Source of the DNA: TMED69 sp036130055
GTDB taxonomy: Bacteria > Pseudomonadota > Gammaproteobacteria > Ga0077536
Assembly: GCA_036130055.1 (NCBI GenBank)
Contig: JAYYOR010000006.1
Span: 1-28,755 of the forward strand
DNA length: 28,755 nucleotides
Reading direction: 5' to 3'
A program made the position numbers and the translations under genes. The notes under the pieces were generated by a model, which saw nothing but the letters and a program-made list of their open reading frames with translations, was not told where the DNA came from and did no database searches. Of the stretch, positions 15,089-22,229 are shown piece after piece; position 1 is the first letter of the stretch; each line of letters starts with the position of its first letter.

Positions 15089-15106
15089 ATAAACACGGGG
15101 TTAAAC

Positions 15107-18100
15107 ATGCCTGTATCACAAAAACTAAATCGAAAAATAAAATTTTTCACTTTTTCGCTAATAATAACCACCAATGCAGTAATGGCATCATTCACCGTAC
15201 CACCTAAACCTTTATTTCTAGCTAATGACGTCCAAGCCAATATCTTTTTTGCCTTAGATGACTCTGGCTCAATGGACTCCGAGGTACTAAATACCGATGA
15301 TGCCAATAATACACTAATTTCATTAATTCCATTTAATTCGGTTTTTCAAAATATTTTAAATCAGTCCGATATCAGAGATATTGATCTATCCCCAGACGGA
15401 TTCAACGAGGACTTAGATTTATGTTCCGCATACAATCTAATGGCATACGATCCAAATCAAACCTATACCCCGTGGCAAGGTAAGAATGTTTTTGGTCAAA
15501 GCTATACCGACCAATCAATCACTAATGCACTAAACAATCCTTTCAATCCAAACGAAGGCTCTACAAATCTGCTAAATATTTTTGATGGCAGAACAGGACA
15601 ATTTTCAAACAGACCAGCTTGGTACAGCACTTTTACAGACAATGGTTTTTGTAATACGAATTTATTTTGGGACAATGGTTTTAATTTTTTAAGTCAAGCA
15701 AGAAATAACGACGGGAAAATGCAATTATGTGAATGTCTCAGTGCACCAGCAGGTGTGGGTTTTGGCGTAAACTATAGGGTCAGATTTGATTTTATTGCAA
15801 GCTCTGGGGACACTAGATTTTTCCGTGTAGACAACCTTACAGATGCTGAACAGACCAATTATGCAAATTGGTTCACTTATTATCGTAAAAGAGAATATGT
15901 TATGAAAAGAGCGTTGTCTCAACTTATAACAACCTCACAAGCGAGAATGGGTTTGGCTACATTACAGAATAATAATGGAGTGGGAACACCAATCTCGGAC
16001 ATGACGAATCAATCTAACAAAGACAACCTTCTTACCAGGCTATTCCAAATTTTTCCCTCCGGACTTACCCCACTACGCACAACTTTAAGAAATGTAGGAA
16101 GATACTTTGATGAAAATGACGGCAGAAGCCATGCCTCTTTAGGATTTGATGACCCTAGCCCTATATTACCGCAAGCAAAGGGCGGTGAATGCCAACAAAA
16201 TTTCAGTGTTCTATTTTCCGATGGATTTTGGAATGGGAACAACCCAGGAGATATCTTTAACGAAGACGGCGACAACAATTCTGCCTTCGATGGCGGTCCA
16301 CACGGTGACTCTGTCTCAAAAACTTTAGCAGATGTCGCAATGAAATATTACGAAAAAGATCTGTCTCCGCTTGCTAATAATGTTCCAACCATTACAGGAG
16401 TAGACGAAAACTCAGCCCAGCATTTAGTTACGTATACAATATCCTATGGGTTAAATGGCTCTTTGAACGCAGTTCCAGTCAATCATGACCCTGGAACCCC
16501 CCCACCCCCCTGGCCCACGCCTTTTGCAAATACTTCAACAACTGTAGATGACATGAGACACGCCGCCTTCAATGCAAGAGGATTATATTTACCCGGACAA
16601 AATCCACAACAACTTATTGATACTCTAACTGCTGCTTTGGCTGACATAGGTAGCAGAACAGGGGCGGCGTCAGCAGCGGCGTCAACTTCTCAATCAGTTA
16701 AAACCAATGCTTTAATATTTCAAGGAACCTTTAACAGCGAGGATTGGTCAGGAACATTTTCTGCATTTCCTTTATCAACAGAAGGAGTACTTGGTGCAGC
16801 CCAATGGGAAGCGTCAAGCTTGATTCCACAGGCTAATCAAAGAAATCTATTCAGTTTTAACAAAAATGGAGTTCCGCCAGAAGGAATCGAATTCACATCA
16901 ACATCTGTAAAGGCTTCACAAAAAACAGTAATAGGTCCAGAGGCAGACAAAATAATTGGATACATCAGAGGTATAAGAACTCCATCGAGCAGTCAAGCAG
17001 GAGAAGTTCAAAATGGGGGAACCTTCAGAAATAGAAATACTCTTTTAGGAGACATTATTCATTCAACTCCAGTTGCAATTACACGAAGTCAAGCAAGTCC
17101 TCCTTTTAATAAATTGCCAGGGGTTGAAGGAGAAAGCTATCAATCTTTTCTTGGAACGAAGTCTGGCATTTTAGAAACCGTATTTGTCGGGAGCAACAAC
17201 GGAATCCTTCACGGTTTCAATGCTAATACCGGAGAGGAAATAATGGGTTATATCCCTGAAGGCATATTTAATAAACTCTCAATTCTCACCGATACTACTT
17301 ACGACCATTCTTTTTTTGTAGATGGCGTTTTAGCGTCGGGTGATGTATTCATTAATGGCGGATGGAAAACTGTTCTTATCGGTAGCTTAGGACGAGGAGG
17401 AAACACCATCTTCGCATTAGACGTGACAGACATGGCTAATTTTAATGAAACAAAAGTACTATGGGAGTTTTCCCATCCGGAACTAGGTATAAATTTAGGA
17501 AAACCGCAGATAGTTCGTCTAGCTAATGGCAAATGGTCAATAGTATTAGGTAACGGTTATAACTCAGCATCCGAGAAGCCAGAACTTTTCATAATTGATA
17601 TAGAATCGGGTACACTTACCAAAAAAATTACTGCAGGTAATGAAGCAACAGCAGGAAACAATGGTTTATCTACTCCTTTAGTAGTGGACACAAACGGAGA
17701 TTTTATTTCAGATTTCGTTTATGCCGGTGATTTAAAAGGTAATTTATGGAAATTTAACCTAAACTCCGAGACCGTAGACACTTGGTCAGTGGAATTTTCC
17801 AATTCCCCATTATATACAGCTTTATCCCCTTCAGGCTCTTTACAACCAATTACCTCCAAGCCGGTTATTGCAAAACATCCCACAGGCGGATTCATGATTG
17901 TATTCGGCACGGGTAGGTTCTTCGCGCAAGGTGACGAAATTATTCCTACCGAAGGTCCCAACATTAATACACTTTATGGAATAAGAGATAGTGGCAGTAG
18001 CGTTACCTCAGTTGGTTCGAGGAACATTCCTCCCAATTCGCAACCTGACTCTATTTTACAACCGCAATCAATCATCACAGAAGAAGTTGAAGTTTCTTCA

Positions 18101-18619
18101 GGAGTAACAAATACGATCAGGATAATTTCAAATAACCCAATTGATTTTGACGGCGGTGGAGGAAAAGCTCCTCAAAAAGGTTGGTATATGGACTTAATTT
18201 CACCGGTAAACGGAGCGGAAGGAGAAAGGGTAATTGCAGATCCTCAACTTCGTAATGTTAACAGTTCAACATCTGTCCTGTTCAATACTTTTGTACCAGG
18301 TGGTTCGTGCGAAAGTATCGGTGGGTTTTCAGCTTTAATGGTATTTGATGCTATTTCCGGAAGTCGAACGCCATTTTCAGTTTTCGATTTAGATAATGAT
18401 GGACAAGTTACAGATAACGACAAAGAATCTAGCACAGGCTTTGCAGCTAACGGGCGAATTAACAAGCAATCAGTTTCAGCTGTCACTGTCGTTGCAAGTG
18501 GAGATGCAACAGAAAGCTTCGTAGTAGAGTCGAGCACTCAATCTGTAAGTCCTTCAATAAGTACGGTGGCAGGGGCTAATATAAGTCTTGGTCGTCAATC
18601 ATGGAGGCAATTGCAATGA
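15107..18619 (+). CDS. pilY1: Type IV pilus tip adhesin/assembly protein PilY1
   Basis: An 1170-residue protein, close to the size of Pseudomonas PilY1. A signal peptide covers residues 1-27. A von Willebrand A-like region starts at ALDDSGSMDSE with a DxSxS metal site (D51, S53, S55). Its middle ends with SAAASTSQSVKTNALIF and FNSEDWSG. The C-terminal beta-propeller has VFVGSNNGILHGFNANTGEE, LGRGGNTIFALDVTD and the calcium loop DTNGDFISD (861-869) within the PilY1 hallmark that continues to VYAGDLKGNLWKFNL. A second loop, DLDNDGQVTD, lies near 1094-1103. PilY1 acts at the pilus tip in adhesion and in control of retraction. A C7-A-C6 tract around codon 464 could slip. The gene ends overlapping the pilY2-like start. 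Confidence 0.95.
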   Translation: MPVSQKLNRKIKFFTFSLIITTNAVMASFTVPPKPLFLANDVQANIFFALDDSGSMDSEVLNTDDANNTLISLIPFNSVFQNILNQSDIRDIDLSPDGFNEDLDLCSAYNLMAYDPNQTYTPWQGKNVFGQSYTDQSITNALNNPFNPNEGSTNLLNIFDGRTGQFSNRPAWYSTFTDNGFCNTNLFWDNGFNFLSQARNNDGKMQLCECLSAPAGVGFGVNYRVRFDFIASSGDTRFFRVDNLTDAEQTNYANWFTYYRKREYVMKRALSQLITTSQARMGLATLQNNNGVGTPISDMTNQSNKDNLLTRLFQIFPSGLTPLRTTLRNVGRYFDENDGRSHASLGFDDPSPILPQAKGGECQQNFSVLFSDGFWNGNNPGDIFNEDGDNNSAFDGGPHGDSVSKTLADVAMKYYEKDLSPLANNVPTITGVDENSAQHLVTYTISYGLNGSLNAVPVNHDPGTPPPPWPTPFANTSTTVDDMRHAAFNARGLYLPGQNPQQLIDTLTAALADIGSRTGAASAAASTSQSVKTNALIFQGTFNSEDWSGTFSAFPLSTEGVLGAAQWEASSLIPQANQRNLFSFNKNGVPPEGIEFTSTSVKASQKTVIGPEADKIIGYIRGIRTPSSSQAGEVQNGGTFRNRNTLLGDIIHSTPVAITRSQASPPFNKLPGVEGESYQSFLGTKSGILETVFVGSNNGILHGFNANTGEEIMGYIPEGIFNKLSILTDTTYDHSFFVDGVLASGDVFINGGWKTVLIGSLGRGGNTIFALDVTDMANFNETKVLWEFSHPELGINLGKPQIVRLANGKWSIVLGNGYNSASEKPELFIIDIESGTLTKKITAGNEATAGNNGLSTPLVVDTNGDFISDFVYAGDLKGNLWKFNLNSETVDTWSVEFSNSPLYTALSPSGSLQPITSKPVIAKHPTGGFMIVFGTGRFFAQGDEIIPTEGPNINTLYGIRDSGSSVTSVGSRNIPPNSQPDSILQPQSIITEEVEVSSGVTNTIRIISNNPIDFDGGGGKAPQKGWYMDLISPVNGAEGERVIADPQLRNVNSSTSVLFNTFVPGGSCESIGGFSALMVFDAISGSRTPFSVFDLDNDGQVTDNDKESSTGFAANGRINKQSVSAVTVVASGDATESFVVESSTQSVSPSISTVAGANISLGRQSWRQLQ
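16497..16510 (+). repeat. Poly-C tract C7-A-C6 inside pilY1
   Basis: Seven C (16497-16503), one A, then six C (16505-16510), encoding the proline run GTPPPPWP after the VWA-like region. It stands out in AT-rich DNA. The frame is open as given; a one-base gain or loss would cut the protein before the propeller. Confidence 0.9.
18603..18607 (+). promoter_or_regulatory. GGAGG ribosome site that fixes the pilY2-like start
   Basis: GGAGG stands 8 nt before the ATG at 18616, inside the end of pilY1. It makes 18616 (overlapping the pilY1 TGA as ATGA) the likely start instead of the ATG at 18601. Confidence 0.75.
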
Positions 18620-19125
18620 AAAAAAACCGTCTTAAATTAAAAATAATATATACTGCTATTTTTATTTGTTTTCTAAATATTAAGCTTGACGTGATGAGCT
18701 ACAATTCTTATGAAGAAATCAAAGAACGTGAAAAGGAACAAAAATTACAACTTGGGAAAACTTCAGGCAACCTTCCCGACGGTCTATCACTTGAGTTTGG
18801 GACTGATCTTACAATACAAAATCAAATCGAAGGAGAGATCCAAAGAATAGACAGAAAAAATAAAGCTTTAGTGATAAAAGACGAAGTTTATAACTGCGAT
18901 AGAGACGTTATTTATTCTGCAAACCACCAAAAAAGAATCAGATTCAGAAATTTAAAAAAAGGAATGCAGCTAAGAATTGATTTTGAGATAGACGAAAAAG
19001 GGCTTTCAGCAAAAAAAATACATCTAAAAGATAAACTAAGAAAAAATATGCAAAAAGATAACAAGAAGAAAGATGGGCGCAAACCCAACCAGTATAACTC
19101 AAACTCAGACAATTATTCTTACTAA
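18616..19125 (+). CDS. PilY2-like protein of the minor pilin operon
   Basis: A 169-residue protein at the place that pilY2 holds in Pseudomonas, between pilY1 and pilE. A basic start and hydrophobic segment (KKNRLKLKIIYTAIFICFLN) form a signal peptide or anchor. After a charged region, residues about 80-135 form an OB-like beta domain (EGEIQRIDRKNKALVIKDE, then KKGMQLRIDFEID). The last 35 residues are lysine/asparagine-rich and disordered. I see conservation with PilY2 only in position and general shape, so I leave the symbol empty. PilY2 itself has no well-defined function beyond a role in pilus biogenesis. Confidence 0.7.
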   Translation: MKKNRLKLKIIYTAIFICFLNIKLDVMSYNSYEEIKEREKEQKLQLGKTSGNLPDGLSLEFGTDLTIQNQIEGEIQRIDRKNKALVIKDEVYNCDRDVIYSANHQKRIRFRNLKKGMQLRIDFEIDEKGLSAKKIHLKDKLRKNMQKDNKKKDGRKPNQYNSNSDNYSY

Positions 19126-19126
19126 A

Positions 19127-19606
19127 ATGCTAGCACATAAAGGGCATTTAAAGGAAAAAGGGTTCACCCTAATAGAACTCATGATTGTGGTGGTTATCGT
19201 TGCTTTTTTAACAACCGTCGCACTACCTACCTATCGCAATTTTATTGTAAGAACCAATCGTGCTGAGGCGGTTGCTGACCTATCTGAGTTAGCTAGTTGG
19301 CTTGAACGGCAATACACTATATTCGGATCATATAATGATCCGTCGATGCCAGTTTTACCATTTTCAACGACACCGAGATCTGGAAACACAAAATACAACA
19401 TTACATTAACATCGACAACACCATCAACATATTTACTTACTTCTAGTCCTATTGGCGGCCAACTAACTGATGATACAAACTGCGGAATTCTCACTCTAAG
19501 CAACACGTCGAAAAAATGTATTTTAGTAGGAAGCGGAAGTGTTTGCAGTGATGATGCGTCTAGCTCTCAGAGAGACCAAGTAGGTCGGTGTTTTAAAGGT
19601 CGATAA
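19127..19606 (+). CDS. pilE: Minor pilin PilE
   Basis: A 160-residue prepilin with a 12-residue leader (MLAHKGHLKEKG) and the site KG-FTLIELMIVVVIVAFL, with F+1 and E+5. The body has the PilE pattern YRNFIVRTNRAEAVADL followed by a C-terminal cysteine region (TNCGILTL, KKC, SVC, RC). The start is the ATG one base after the stop of the pilY2-like gene; an in-frame ATG at 19073 lies inside that gene. It is the last gene of the operon; its stop is 3 nt from the stop of the convergent RNase H-fold gene. Confidence 0.88.
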   Translation: MLAHKGHLKEKGFTLIELMIVVVIVAFLTTVALPTYRNFIVRTNRAEAVADLSELASWLERQYTIFGSYNDPSMPVLPFSTTPRSGNTKYNITLTSTTPSTYLLTSSPIGGQLTDDTNCGILTLSNTSKKCILVGSGSVCSDDASSSQRDQVGRCFKGR

Positions 19607-19609
19607 AAA

Positions 19610-20374
19610 TCATAAGACGCCCAATATCCAACCTTCTAATAAAACCTTCCTCTTTTCACTTTCACTTAATAAGGGCTTGAAATAAGTTTTCAAGTTGCCA
19701 CTCAGGCAAGTATCCCTTAGCCAAGCACTCACTACAAAAGCATCATGTTCATCACTTGAACGTCCTTTCTTTTCATACCGCCTCCTAAAAGAAGATGGGA
19801 AGATTTCAGCCACCACATTTTTTCCTGGCTTGACATCGAACCCATCAAAAGGCCAGAAATGAGTGCGTTCAGTAATCTCTTTGTTACCATACATTTCATT
19901 AATCCAAGGTAAACCGGCATGTGTTGATTTGGCAACTGAACCCTGCACATCAAAATGAAATACGCTTTTTGCACCAGATGTCCATTTTTCAGTGAGCCGA
20001 TACTCTGTGCTACCACCAGGAGAACCAACACGAGCGCGCGCCTCATCAACGGTTGAATATTCGGCGTTCGTCATCCACTTTTCCGAAAAAGACCTCAACA
20101 TTTGATGCCAATTTTTTAAATTATTTCTAACAAAATAGGCATACGGAAAAGATAGACCGTGATCTATGCCGATGATAGTTTCATTTTGGGAAATCAATAT
20201 CTGCCTAATGTAAGAAGCCACTTCTTGCCGACACCAATTTTTTTTCCCTTTTTGTAAAGGTTCTACCTTTCTTGGTGGATCTCGACCATCTGATAAATAA
20301 ACTTGTAATTGCGCTAATCTCGATATCGGATTCTTCGCTCCTGAGTAATCGATTCCTATGAAATTTTTAAACAA
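19610..20374 (-). CDS. RNase H-fold protein (DUF429-like)
   Basis: A 254-residue protein with the acidic pattern of an RNase H/actin-type fold like DUF429 predicted nucleases. FIGIDYSGAK has D9 at the end of strand 1, IIGIDHGLSFP has D71, VVAEIFPSSFRRRY has E190, and DEHDAFVVSAWLRD has D208 and D211 on the C-terminal helix. No signal peptide; predicted cytoplasmic. The target is unknown. The start is a TTG at 20372-20374 with GAGGTTGG about 5 nt upstream on the minus strand. It is divergent from the cysteine-rich protein gene and shares a 131-nt regulatory region with it. Confidence 0.75.
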   Translation of the reverse strand: MFKNFIGIDYSGAKNPISRLAQLQVYLSDGRDPPRKVEPLQKGKKNWCRQEVASYIRQILISQNETIIGIDHGLSFPYAYFVRNNLKNWHQMLRSFSEKWMTNAEYSTVDEARARVGSPGGSTEYRLTEKWTSGAKSVFHFDVQGSVAKSTHAGLPWINEMYGNKEITERTHFWPFDGFDVKPGKNVVAEIFPSSFRRRYEKKGRSSDEHDAFVVSAWLRDTCLSGNLKTYFKPLLSESEKRKVLLEGWILGVL

Positions 20375-20418
20375 TTAACCAACCTCTGTTGCGACCTAGA
20401 TAAAAAACATGATTTTCC

Positions 20419-20436
20419 TGTAAATTATAATTTACA
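20419..20436. promoter_or_regulatory. 18-bp palindrome TGTAAATTATAATTTACA, possible operator
   Basis: A perfect 18-bp palindrome between divergent genes. Its core contains a TATAAT on both strands (20426-20431 on +, complement of 20424-20429 on -). The minus-strand copy is well placed as the -10 of the RNase H-fold gene, about 50 nt before its start. It could be a repressor site over a promoter, but being AT-only in AT-rich DNA it may be chance. Confidence 0.4.
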
Positions 20437-20466
20437 AATTATTATATTTATACGGTTGCGTAGTAC

Positions 20467-20472
20467 TATAAT
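20467..20472 (+). promoter_or_regulatory. TATAAT -10 element of the cysteine-rich protein gene
   Basis: A consensus TATAAT 33 nt before the ATG at 20506, giving a leader of about 27 nt that includes AGGTG (20494-20498) at good spacing. No good -35 is visible, so it may need an activator. Confidence 0.45.
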
Positions 20473-20505
20473 CAGTTTAATGACAAGATTGGTAGGTGAT
20501 TTTTT

Positions 20506-20883
20506 ATGTTTATCTCTTATAGGAATTTAATGGTCTTATTTTTCTTCTTAAGCTTCCAATGTGAAATGCTACTAGCTTGCTCGCAAGATAGCGACTGTAG
20601 GGTAGATGAAAAATGCATGAAAAGAGAGAAAAACGCATACGGCATCTGTATTAAAATCTCGGAAAAAAAGTTTCAAATTAAAAATAACGAAAATCAGCCG
20701 AAAATTAGAATAATCCAGGACAAAAAGGAAGCTCTCGATTATTTAGGAACCACAGAGGAAAACTTAAGAGCTATTTCACCTTCTGGAAAAATTGGACAGA
20801 AATGCCATTCAACGTCTGATTGCAACGATACAGAAGAATGTATAATCGCAGGATTTGAGGGAAGATGCATATCCATAAAATAG
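20506..20883 (+). CDS. Small exported protein with two four-cysteine modules
   Basis: A 125-residue protein. A hydrophobic N-terminus ends in LLAC at 22-25, which fits a lipobox; it would also fit an ordinary signal peptide. Two copies of C-x5-C-x5-C-x8/10-C follow: residues 25-48 (CSQDSDC, EKC, GIC) and about 100-121 (CHSTSDC, EEC, GRC), joined by a charged linker of about 50 residues rich in Lys. Each module has an SDC-x5-C core, like small secreted disulfide-knot domains. If Cys25 is lipidated, the first module loses a disulfide partner. I do not recognise the family. Single-gene transcript; its stop is one base from the stop of the convergent FkbM gene. Confidence 0.72.
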   Translation: MFISYRNLMVLFFFLSFQCEMLLACSQDSDCRVDEKCMKREKNAYGICIKISEKKFQIKNNENQPKIRIIQDKKEALDYLGTTEENLRAISPSGKIGQKCHSTSDCNDTEECIIAGFEGRCISIK

Positions 20884-20884
20884 T

Positions 20885-21700
20885 TTATTTTCTAAAAATG
20901 TAATTACGTTTATTTTTATCGATTTTATCTTTACAATGGAAGCCCAAAGACGTTAAAAGTTCAATCAAATTATCTTTGTGCAAACTCAAAACTTCGTTCT
21001 CAATTTCAATTAATACTGAATCGACACCCAATAGAGTATCTAATGCACCTTTCAAAACAAGTGGCTCAATTCCGTCGACATCAATCTTCAAATGATTTGG
21101 CCTTGGTAGTGCAAAATCAGAGATTAGTCGATCAATTGTATAAGTCAATATCGGTTGCTTGAAATAGCCTTTTTGCAGATCAGAATGACCAGAACTGACC
21201 TCATTCAATGTATTGCCGCCAGCCCCCGCCGAAAAATTTGCCATTTCTAAAAATGTTTGCTTATTTGAGTCTGACAAGGCAAGGCAATACGCCCTAATGT
21301 TGCCCAATCTGTTAGTCTTTATATTCTCCATCAGTAAAGAGAAACTTAGTGCATTTGGTTCAAAAGAAAATACTTCGATGTCAGGGTCAAGGGCAGCATA
21401 AAGAGAATAAACACCGCTAGCTGCCCCAATATCGTAAAAAACATCCCCAGATTTCATTGTCCTAATCCATTCTAGGGTTTCTGGCTCATCTCTAAAAAAG
21501 TGGTGAGCGGCACTAGCAACATACGGACTTCTATTTTTATTTATTCTCAATATGCCTCGCTCAGTCTCTATTTCGGCTAGATTATCTTTGGTTAGTTTAT
21601 CCACTAACCTTGAGACTGTCCGTTGTTTCTGACGCTTGCTTAAAATAAGTCCTGTTAAGTCAATCAGGCTTTCTAGGAAATTTGCTACTTTTCGACTCAA
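20885..21700 (-). CDS. FkbM-family methyltransferase
   Basis: A 271-residue SAM-dependent methyltransferase of the FkbM type. DVFYDIGAASGVYSL (86-100) is the SAM motif I, VFSFEPN (110-116) holds the acidic ribose-binding E114, and HLKIDVDGIEPLVLKGA (202-218) is the family signature. The first 80 residues are a variable N-terminal region including SPYVASAAHHFF. Such enzymes O-methylate sugars, lipids or natural products; no glycan genes lie near, so the substrate is open. The start is a TTG at 21698-21700 with no clear ribosome site. It lies 22 nt after the cupin gene and may share its transcript. Confidence 0.85.
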   Translation of the reverse strand: MSRKVANFLESLIDLTGLILSKRQKQRTVSRLVDKLTKDNLAEIETERGILRINKNRSPYVASAAHHFFRDEPETLEWIRTMKSGDVFYDIGAASGVYSLYAALDPDIEVFSFEPNALSFSLLMENIKTNRLGNIRAYCLALSDSNKQTFLEMANFSAGAGGNTLNEVSSGHSDLQKGYFKQPILTYTIDRLISDFALPRPNHLKIDVDGIEPLVLKGALDTLLGVDSVLIEIENEVLSLHKDNLIELLTSLGFHCKDKIDKNKRNYIFRK

Positions 21701-21722
21701 TCTTGCGTGCCGAGAAAATGCT

Positions 21723-22199
21723 TCAAATTGCTATTTTATCGTTGGAAGCAGAAATGTCTGATAGAAAGTCTTGATAAAAATTATCGAAGGTTACGTCAAT
21801 TTTTACGGACAAATCTGCTGAATTTAAAATACTATAAACTATATTATTCTTTACTTGAATATTTTGAGAGATTATTCCACCCATCGAACCTCCTCCTTCG
21901 ATATGGGTCTCTTCTCCTTCCGAAACTCCAAATTCACCGGCTTTTCGTATTTTTGATAGAGTCAATAATCCATTTTTTTTATTTTTTTCATAAATCCGCT
22001 GTTCGCCGGTTATTACCAGTGTAGAAGTAGGGTGATAATGTCGATGGAAAAAGCATTTTTGCTCAGGTTCAAAACGAAACAACATCTCAATAATTTTGTT
22101 ATCACGGTTTACATTTAGAAGTTTATAGTCAAACCCTTCATAACCTCTCATTTTCTTCCATACAACATTGCGCGAAAACGAAGTTTTTTCATAAGTCAT
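21723..22199 (-). CDS. Cupin-domain protein
   Basis: A 158-residue single-domain cupin. The metal-binding first motif is HRHYHPTSTLVITGE (52-66), with H52, H54 and possibly H56 plus E66, and the second motif is SEGEETHIEGGG with H99. It resembles the small ChrR/anti-sigma or quercetinase-like cupins, without evidence for a specific reaction. Cytoplasmic. AGGA lies about 10 nt upstream of the ATG. It begins 30 nt after the gltA stop on the same strand and precedes the FkbM methyltransferase, so a gltA-cupin-fkbM transcript is possible. Confidence 0.78.
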   Translation of the reverse strand: MTYEKTSFSRNVVWKKMRGYEGFDYKLLNVNRDNKIIEMLFRFEPEQKCFFHRHYHPTSTLVITGEQRIYEKNKKNGLLTLSKIRKAGEFGVSEGEETHIEGGGSMGGIISQNIQVKNNIVYSILNSADLSVKIDVTFDNFYQDFLSDISASNDKIAI

Positions 22200-22229
22200 A
22201 TTTTCTATTCCTATTTCAACATGGTAATT

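Noticed and set aside
21707..22024. Plus-strand frame of 105 codons over the cupin gene
   Set aside because: The cupin metal motifs lie on the minus strand; this frame looks like antisense translation.
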